From assembly GCF_037081715.1 (NCBI RefSeq), contig NZ_JAZDDH010000002.1:1-64000 (forward strand): a stretch of 64,000 nucleotides of DNA. Reading direction: 5' to 3'. The notes below the pieces were generated by a model that made no database searches, was not told the origin of the DNA, and saw nothing but the letters and a program-made list of their open reading frames with translations. Both the position numbers and the translations under genes were made by a program. Below, one piece after another: positions 59,036 through 64,000 of the stretch (positions are counted from its first letter, which is position 1; every line of letters begins with the position of its first letter). Source of the stretch: Halalkalicoccus sp. CG83. GTDB lineage: Archaea; Halobacteriota; Halobacteria; Halobacteriales; Halalkalicoccaceae.

Positions 59036-59058
59036 GCTCGAACGTGGGTGTGTGTCAC

Positions 59059-59066
59059 GATAAAAG
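59059..59066 (-). promoter_or_regulatory. TATA box of the two-helix membrane protein gene
   Basis: CTTTTATC on the minus strand, centred 28 bases before the ATG at 59035; the leaderless spacing supports this start. Confidence 0.5.
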
Positions 59067-59075
59067 CGTTGCGCC

Positions 59076-59702
59076 TCACGCCATCTGGCCGGCGAGTTCG
59101 TCCTCGAACTCGACGACGCCCGAGAGGAGGTGACCGACCGCCTCGTAGAACGCGCTGTCGGCGTACTCGACGACGTCCGCGGCGCAGTCGTCGATCCAGC
59201 GGGTCAGGTGCTCCTCGAGAAAGACCCGTTCGTAGCCGAACGCCTCCTCGGCGCCGGTTCGCTGGCGTTCGATCTGCCTGCGAAGGAAGGCGAGCTCGAC
59301 GGCGACGTAATCGGCCTCCTCGGGGTAGCTCTCGGGAGGCTTCCAGCCCGCCGCGCCGTAGCTCGACTCGACCATCGCCTTCCCCTTCCCGAGGTAGTCC
59401 ATGTCCTCCCGGTAGTAGCTCTCGTGGGCGGTGACGGGCGGGCGTGGTCCGACGAATATCCGGGTGTACTCGCGGTTGAGTTCGGTCTGGACCTCCTCGA
59501 TCGGTCGGCCCTCGTTCGCGTCGATGAACGCCCGCAGCCGCTCGAAGCCCGCGTCGAGGTCGTCGTCGATTCCCTCCGTCGGGAAGCGGATCTCGCCCGA
59601 GAGCAGCGACTCGACGAACTCCTCGGTCGGCGGGTTCCAGAGCGCCTCGATCAGGAAGTCGACCAGTTCGAGCCGCGCGGCGTAGATCGCGTCGTCGTCC
59701 AT
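59076..59702 (-). CDS. TorD/DmsD-type molybdoenzyme chaperone
   Basis: A 208-residue all-helical chaperone (LVDFLIEALWNPPTEEFVES, then GPRPPVTAHESYYREDMD with the family block, and the C-terminal WIDDCAADVVEYADSAFYE). TorD-like proteins bind the Tat signal of molybdopterin enzymes until the cofactor is inserted. The ATG at 59702 follows the stop of the polyferredoxin gene by one base. Its client is very likely the Tat-exported oxidoreductase at 62033. Confidence 0.83.
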   Translation of the reverse strand: MDDDAIYAARLELVDFLIEALWNPPTEEFVESLLSGEIRFPTEGIDDDLDAGFERLRAFIDANEGRPIEEVQTELNREYTRIFVGPRPPVTAHESYYREDMDYLGKGKAMVESSYGAAGWKPPESYPEEADYVAVELAFLRRQIERQRTGAEEAFGYERVFLEEHLTRWIDDCAADVVEYADSAFYEAVGHLLSGVVEFEDELAGQMA

Positions 59703-59703
59703 C

Positions 59704-61842
59704 TCAGTTGCCTCGGTCGTAGACCAGGAACGCCCGGCAGTCCGGACAGTAGTTGAAGACGCTCTCCTCCGCGTTCGGCGCCAGCCCCGCGACGAGGTCG
59801 CCGACCTCCTCCTCGATCTTCGCGGCCGAACGCTCGCTCGTGAACGGATCCCCACACCGGGCGCACTCGAGCATCTCGCCTTCGAACGTCTGGACCCAGG
59901 CGGGATCGCCGTCCGCGTTCTCCGTATCGGTCTCCGAGCGGTTCTCCGGGAGCAGCGAGAGGTCCAGCCCGTCGTGCATGGTGATCGCGCTCTCGGGACA
60001 GCCCTCCTCGCAGAGCCCGCAGTTGACGCACTTCTCGTGGTTGAACTCCAGTCCCCACTCCGTCCGGCGGATGGCGTCGGTCGGACAGAGGTTCGAACAC
60101 GTCGGTGTGAGCGTGCAGGCGTCGTTCACCTCCATCCGGCCGAAGTCCTTCAGCCCGCGGATCACCTCGCGTTCGGGATCCGCGTGTTCGAGAACGGCGC
60201 GGACGCTCTCGAGCGTCCAGCCGTGGTTGTAGAACTCGGGGTTCTCGTGGTCGCTGTGGAGCAGGGTGCCGTCCGCGCGGTGCTCGCCCTCCGGAACGGG
60301 CGAGGGATCGAGGGACTCCTCGAACGCCGCGAGCGAATCGGCGAACGCCTCGGGATCGTCGGCCTCGGGCGCGAAGAAGCCAACGCGCTCGCCCAGCCCC
60401 AGATCCCGCGTTGCCCGGTTGAGCCGCTCGACCAGTTCCTCCTTCGGATCGGCCCCCGAGTGGCGACAGTCACACCCGCATCCGAGGATCGCGACGCCCG
60501 CCGCGCCGCAGGCCAGCGCGTGGGCGACGTGTGACTCTCCCACCGTATCCGCGCAGTTCACGCCCACGGGGAGGATCGGTGGGTACTCGATCCCCCCGCC
60601 CGCGGCGGCTCGCCGGCCGTACTCGCTCAGCGCGTCGTCGGCACGCTCGCCGCAGACGAACGCGACGATGGGGGTCTCGATGCCCGAGGAACCCCGTGAG
60701 AGCCAGCCGCCCTGATCCGCGCCGGTCGAGAGCAGTGCCTCGACCTCGCGAGCGATCCGCTCGTTCGAGGGCTCGCGCAGGCTCACCGCGCCCGTCGGAC
60801 AGGAACTGGTACAGGCGCCGCAGTTCTGACACGCGATCGGATCGATTTCGACCTCGTCGGGACGGGGCTTCGCGACCGCGTCGTGGGGGCAGGCGTCGTA
60901 GCAGGCCCGACAGCCCTCCTGGTTCGATTCCCCCGAAGCGCAGACGTCCATCTCGAAGTCGAGGAACTCGGGCTTCCGGATCCCGCCCAACAGGCTCTCG
61001 ACGGCGGCCACCGTCTCCGGGCCCGCGTTGGTGTAGTAGCCGATCCGTCCACCGCGGGCCTTCGGCTTCGCGCCGGGGTAGACCACCTGATCGACCTCGA
61101 GCTCCCGGGTGACGCCGTCCATCTCGATGGCGTCGGTCGGACAGACGTCGGTCCACTCGCCGTCGGGCGCCTCGGGTGCGATGTCGACCGGCCGCCGGGT
61201 GACCATTCCGTCGGGACCCTCGTGGACGCACTTCATACAGGAGATGCAGTCCTCGGTGACGCGTGCTTCAAGCCGGACGGAGAACTCGCCGAACTCCCCC
61301 GTGACGTCGGATACCCGGCCGCGCTCGATCGTCACGTCGTCGAGACCGTCGGTGCCGGCGAACTCCTTTCCGTCGGCGATCAGCGTCACCTCGGCGTCCC
61401 CCGAGAGGGTCGCGGCCGCCTCGGCGTCGCCGACGACCGCGACGCGCTCGCCGGCCTCTCGAGAGATCGAGCGGCTGATCGCTTCCTCCTCGAGGCCGGC
61501 GTAGCGCGCGTTGACCAGCCGCGCCGTCTTGTCGGTCGCCTCCTTCTCGGAATGGACCCAGCCCGCCCCCTCTCGCTGGTCGACGAAGGAGACCATCTCG
61601 GGATGGAGGCCGTGTTCCTCCGCGACGCCCCCCAGCTTCTCCTGGACGCCGGGTTCGGGACAGGTGATCAGGAGCTCGTCGAGCTCGTACTCCTCGATCA
61701 CCTGCTCCATCGCCGGAAGCCCGTCCCCACACAACAGCTCGGAACTGGCGGCGATGTCGACCTCCTCGATCCCCTCGCGGGCGGCCTCGAGGTCGATGTC
61801 GCAGGTGCCAGCACACGAGCAGACGAACGCGCCGGTTTTCAT
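59704..61842 (-). CDS. HdrA/MvhD-like polyferredoxin with a degenerate flavin region
   Basis: A 712-residue Fe-S protein. It opens KTGAFVCSCAGTCDIDLEAA (HdrA-like N-terminus), has a weakened Rossmann stretch (VAVVGDAEAAATLSGDAEVT, no GxGxxG), then 4Fe-4S units at CISCMKCVHEG, CRACYDACPHDA and CQNCGACTSSCPTGA, an MvhD/FlpD hydrogenase-subunit domain (IVAFVCGERADD to GCGCDCRHSG, about residues 385-505), further clusters CSNLCPTDAI and CVNCGLCEEGCPESAI, and a C-terminal zinc-like CARC/CPDC pair. It likely moves electrons between a soluble donor and the molybdoenzyme encoded divergently. The ATG at 61842 gives MKTGAFVCSC; TorD follows after 1 bp. Confidence 0.85.
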   Translation of the reverse strand: MKTGAFVCSCAGTCDIDLEAAREGIEEVDIAASSELLCGDGLPAMEQVIEEYELDELLITCPEPGVQEKLGGVAEEHGLHPEMVSFVDQREGAGWVHSEKEATDKTARLVNARYAGLEEEAISRSISREAGERVAVVGDAEAAATLSGDAEVTLIADGKEFAGTDGLDDVTIERGRVSDVTGEFGEFSVRLEARVTEDCISCMKCVHEGPDGMVTRRPVDIAPEAPDGEWTDVCPTDAIEMDGVTRELEVDQVVYPGAKPKARGGRIGYYTNAGPETVAAVESLLGGIRKPEFLDFEMDVCASGESNQEGCRACYDACPHDAVAKPRPDEVEIDPIACQNCGACTSSCPTGAVSLREPSNERIAREVEALLSTGADQGGWLSRGSSGIETPIVAFVCGERADDALSEYGRRAAAGGGIEYPPILPVGVNCADTVGESHVAHALACGAAGVAILGCGCDCRHSGADPKEELVERLNRATRDLGLGERVGFFAPEADDPEAFADSLAAFEESLDPSPVPEGEHRADGTLLHSDHENPEFYNHGWTLESVRAVLEHADPEREVIRGLKDFGRMEVNDACTLTPTCSNLCPTDAIRRTEWGLEFNHEKCVNCGLCEEGCPESAITMHDGLDLSLLPENRSETDTENADGDPAWVQTFEGEMLECARCGDPFTSERSAAKIEEEVGDLVAGLAPNAEESVFNYCPDCRAFLVYDRGN

Positions 61843-61961
61843 TAGACGGTGGGTAGTGAAGGGTGGGGAAAGGTCTTGCGACCGGGCGAGAAACACGACG
61901 CCCTTCCCGGGTTCTATTCCAAGCGCAACACTAATACGCGTCTACTCAATAGCCGTAAACC

Positions 61962-62036
61962 ATGAAGGGGACTATCACGGATAATTCACGGCGTCGGGCC
62001 GTGAACTGCTCGGATCGGAGTGGTGGGGGAACATGA
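61962..62036 (+). CDS. 24-residue upstream ORF coupled to the molybdoenzyme gene
   Basis: ATG at 61962, stop at 62034-62036 that overlaps the molybdoenzyme ATG (ATGA). The peptide is MKGTITDNSRRRAVNCSDRS followed by GGGT. A TATA-like CTAATA (61931-61936) lies about 28 bases before its ATG, the leaderless spacing, so the transcript should begin at this ORF. It contains the hairpin arms at 61985-62005. It may be a regulatory leader peptide, or chance. Confidence 0.4.
   Translation: MKGTITDNSRRRAVNCSDRSGGGT
61985..62005 (+). promoter_or_regulatory. leader hairpin before the molybdoenzyme gene
   Basis: TTCACGGC-GTCGG-GCCGTGAA, 8-bp arms and a 5-base loop, 27 bases before the ATG at 62033 and inside the upstream ORF. 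It could control coupling of translation between that ORF and the enzyme. Confidence 0.45.
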
Positions 62037-64000
62037 GTGCCGAACCGGTCACGCTGGACCTCGATCGGCGATCGTTCCTCAAGGCCAGCGCGCTCGCGGG
62101 TGCGGTCGCGCTCGGCGGCGCTGGCGCGGGCCAGGCCCTCGCACAGGACGAGGAGGAGGAGAAGCCGGGGACGAGGCCCGACGCCGAGATGTCGAAGACG
62201 ATCTGTAACTACTGTGCGGTCGGCTGTGGCTTCCGCGGCGTCAAGGAGGGCAATTCGTTCGTCGCGATGGAGCCGTGGTTCGAGAACCCGATCAACAACG
62301 GCTCGCTCTGCTCGAAGGGAGCGGGGATCCTCGAGACCGAACACTCCGACCGGCGCCTGAAACGCCCGATGCGTCGGATCGACGGCGAGTGGCAGTCGAT
62401 CTCGTGGAACGAGGCCTACGACATCATCGAGGAGAAGTACGCCGAGATCCTCGAGGAGTACAGCCCCGAGAGCGTCATGATGATGGGCAGCGCCCACCAC
62501 GCGAACGAGGAGGCCTACGCCTTCCGAAAGCTGGCGGCGTTCATGGGGACGAACAACTGCGACCACCAGGCGCGGATCTGTCACTCGCCCACCGTCACCG
62601 GACTGGCGAACACGTGGGGCTACGGGGCGATGACCAACACGATCAACGACTACCGGAACTTCGATCTCCTGCTCATCATCGGGCAGAACCCCACCGAGTC
62701 CCACCCGATCGCGATGCAGCACATCCTCGAGGGACAGGCCCGAGGGGGCACGATCGTCTCCATCGATCCCCGGTACACGAAAACCTCGGCACACGCGGAC
62801 CACTACCACCGCCTCCGGCCGGGCACCGACGTGGCGCTGCTGATGGGGCTGATGCGCTACCTCCAGCAGCAGAACGAACTCGACCAGGAAATGCTCTCGG
62901 GCCGGGTCAACGGCTGGCCCGACGTCGAGACCGAACTCGAACACTACGACCTCGAAACGGTCGCCGACATCACCTGGATCGACGTCGAGGACCTCGAGGC
63001 GATCGGCGACCTGATGATCGAGAACAAGCCCAACATCCAGATCGAGTGGGCGATGGGCGGCACCCAGCACAACAACGGCACCCAGAACATCCGGTCGTAC
63101 GCGCTGACCTCGCTGGCTGCGGGAAGCGCCGCTCGAAGCGGCGGCGGCCTGCAGGTGATGCGCGGACACGCGAACGTCCAGGGCGCAACCGACCTCGGGG
63201 TCGACGCCACGATCCTGCCGGGCTACTACTCGGTGTCGGCGCCCGGCTCGTGGGTCCACTGGACGAACGTCTGGGACCAGAGCCCGTGGACCAGCGGCTC
63301 GACGGACTTCTGGGACCTCTACGAGCGCTTCGCGCTGATGCCGAACGACATGTGGCAACAGATGACCGAGGGCGACGAGGCGGCCGCGGCGGGGGAGGCA
63401 GAGGAGGAGGAGGAGAGCGAGGGCGAGGACGACGTGGCCGAGGACGTCGAGGAGGCCGAGGACACCGGGTCGGGTCCCGAGCAGGACTCACCGACCGAGG
63501 CCGGCGACCAGTCGGGCGACCCCGCCGACCAGGGCGGCTCCGGCGACGTCGACAACCCCGATCAGGACACCACCCAGCAGGCCGAACGCCGGATCGAGGA
63601 CCGTTCGATGATGTTCCAGGACGGGCTCACCGTCGCCCGCTGGTACGAGGCCGCCCTCCAGCAGGAGGATCGACTCCACGAGTCGAACCTCTACCAGCCC
63701 GACCCGCTGAAGATGACGTTCATCTGGGGCCACTCGGTCAACTCCATCACCGAGATGGACAAGATGAAGAAGGCGATGGAGGCGCTCGAGCTTCTCGTGG
63801 TGGTCGACGTGTTCCCCTCGATTGCGGGAACGCTCGCCGACGCCGACGCCGACAACATTCTGTTGCTCCCGGCGTCGAGCCAGTACGAGCACCACCGCTC
63901 GGTGACCAACTCGCATCGCTCGGTCCAGTGGAGCGAGCCCGTCTCGCCGCCGGCCCACGACTCCAAGCCGGACCTCCAGATCATGCAGGAGCTGGCCGCG
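62033..64000 (+). CDS. Tat-exported molybdopterin oxidoreductase, formate dehydrogenase alpha-like (3' end outside window)
   Basis: The first 656 residues of a large enzyme that continues beyond the right edge. It has a twin-arginine signal (LDRRSFLKAS), a [4Fe-4S] motif CNYCAVGC (about residues 58-65) with GSLCSKG, and a Cys where formate dehydrogenases have Sec/Cys (ARICHSPTVTGL), followed by the bis-MGD domains. A very acidic disordered insertion lies at about residues 447-522. It is probably a formate dehydrogenase-like enzyme working with the divergent polyferredoxin and TorD. Confidence 0.88.
   Translation, partial: MSAEPVTLDLDRRSFLKASALAGAVALGGAGAGQALAQDEEEEKPGTRPDAEMSKTICNYCAVGCGFRGVKEGNSFVAMEPWFENPINNGSLCSKGAGILETEHSDRRLKRPMRRIDGEWQSISWNEAYDIIEEKYAEILEEYSPESVMMMGSAHHANEEAYAFRKLAAFMGTNNCDHQARICHSPTVTGLANTWGYGAMTNTINDYRNFDLLLIIGQNPTESHPIAMQHILEGQARGGTIVSIDPRYTKTSAHADHYHRLRPGTDVALLMGLMRYLQQQNELDQEMLSGRVNGWPDVETELEHYDLETVADITWIDVEDLEAIGDLMIENKPNIQIEWAMGGTQHNNGTQNIRSYALTSLAAGSAARSGGGLQVMRGHANVQGATDLGVDATILPGYYSVSAPGSWVHWTNVWDQSPWTSGSTDFWDLYERFALMPNDMWQQMTEGDEAAAAGEAEEEEESEGEDDVAEDVEEAEDTGSGPEQDSPTEAGDQSGDPADQGGSGDVDNPDQDTTQQAERRIEDRSMMFQDGLTVARWYEAALQQEDRLHESNLYQPDPLKMTFIWGHSVNSITEMDKMKKAMEALELLVVVDVFPSIAGTLADADADNILLLPASSQYEHHRSVTNSHRSVQWSEPVSPPAHDSKPDLQIMQELAA

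Noticed and set aside
1-64000. Presence of a CRISPR array, transposase or replication origin
   Set aside because: No regular spaced repeats, no DDE or tyrosine-recombinase motifs and no Orc1/Cdc6 gene were seen on reading both strands; the tRNA-end repeat alone does not prove an element.

Overview
The window is a 64-kb piece of a haloarchaeal genome (class Halobacteria). The evidence is very high G+C, acidic proteomes, archaeal EF-1 alpha followed by ribosomal protein S10, archaeal SepF, GTP cyclohydrolase III (ArfA), bat-type HTH regulators, Tat-dependent export signals on secreted proteins, and TATA elements about 25-30 nt before many start codons, which fits leaderless transcription. The genus cannot be fixed from the sequence alone. 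No replication origin, CRISPR array, rRNA or intact transposase was seen. Most of the window is chromosomal housekeeping and haloarchaeal accessory genes.

Layout. 0-6 kb: the start of sufB, an FkbM methyltransferase, a compact CDP-alcohol phosphatidyltransferase / MDR dehydrogenase / methyltransferase run, a CapA-like protein, an exported His-rich protein next to a membrane-anchored winged-helix protein, and a decayed metY 3' end. 6-12.5 kb: a proteasome-like Ntn protein, ACT protein plus homoserine dehydrogenase, a BrkB-type membrane protein, tuf-rpsJ, a rhomboid protease and tRNA-Ala(CGC). 12.6-16.8 kb: a lower-GC accessory segment next to the tRNA, with a membrane protein, a flavin monooxygenase, a Tat-exported DUF1330 protein whose leader can form two competing hairpins, and long gene-poor gaps. 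16.8-31 kb: an exported beta-propeller lipoprotein, J-domain/ferredoxin fusion, second FkbM enzyme, UspA proteins, RNase R-like nuclease, PUA protein, SepF, NifU-like protein, ROK kinase, SDR. 31-43 kb: bat regulator, a MoaD-like protein ending in Cys-Cys, two MFS transporters, a cobalamin-binding protein, a LMW phosphatase/arsenate reductase, a PAS/GAF/bat regulator, ArfA. 43-51 kb: PdxT/PdxS (pyridoxal phosphate), an exported sorbosone-type dehydrogenase, a PTPS-family protein plus glycosyltransferase, QueC and QueE (7-cyano-7-deazaguanine, the precursor of archaeosine), a DUF389 membrane protein. 51-64 kb: a sodium:solute symporter with a small partner, UspA, an aldehyde ferredoxin oxidoreductase homologue lacking its Fe-S ligands, an amino-acid racemase, small haloarchaeal genes, and a divergent redox locus made of a large polyferredoxin, a TorD chaperone and a Tat-exported molybdopterin oxidoreductase that runs off the right edge.

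How the genes connect: PdxT/S form one enzyme; QueC and QueE belong to one pathway; ArfA, the PTPS-like protein and QueC/E all draw on GTP-derived chemistry; polyferredoxin, TorD and the formate-dehydrogenase-like subunit form an evident redox unit. Several families appear here in catalytically altered form (AOR, Asp/Glu racemase, LMW phosphatase, uracil-DNA glycosylase, proteasome-like subunit), and several gene remnants sit between intact genes. The best candidates for something new are the switch-like leader at 16.07 kb, the Fe-S-less AOR with its coupled partner, the Cys-Cys-tailed ubiquitin-like protein, the His-rich exported protein with its membrane-anchored regulator, and the palindromic mini-insertions in coding DNA.
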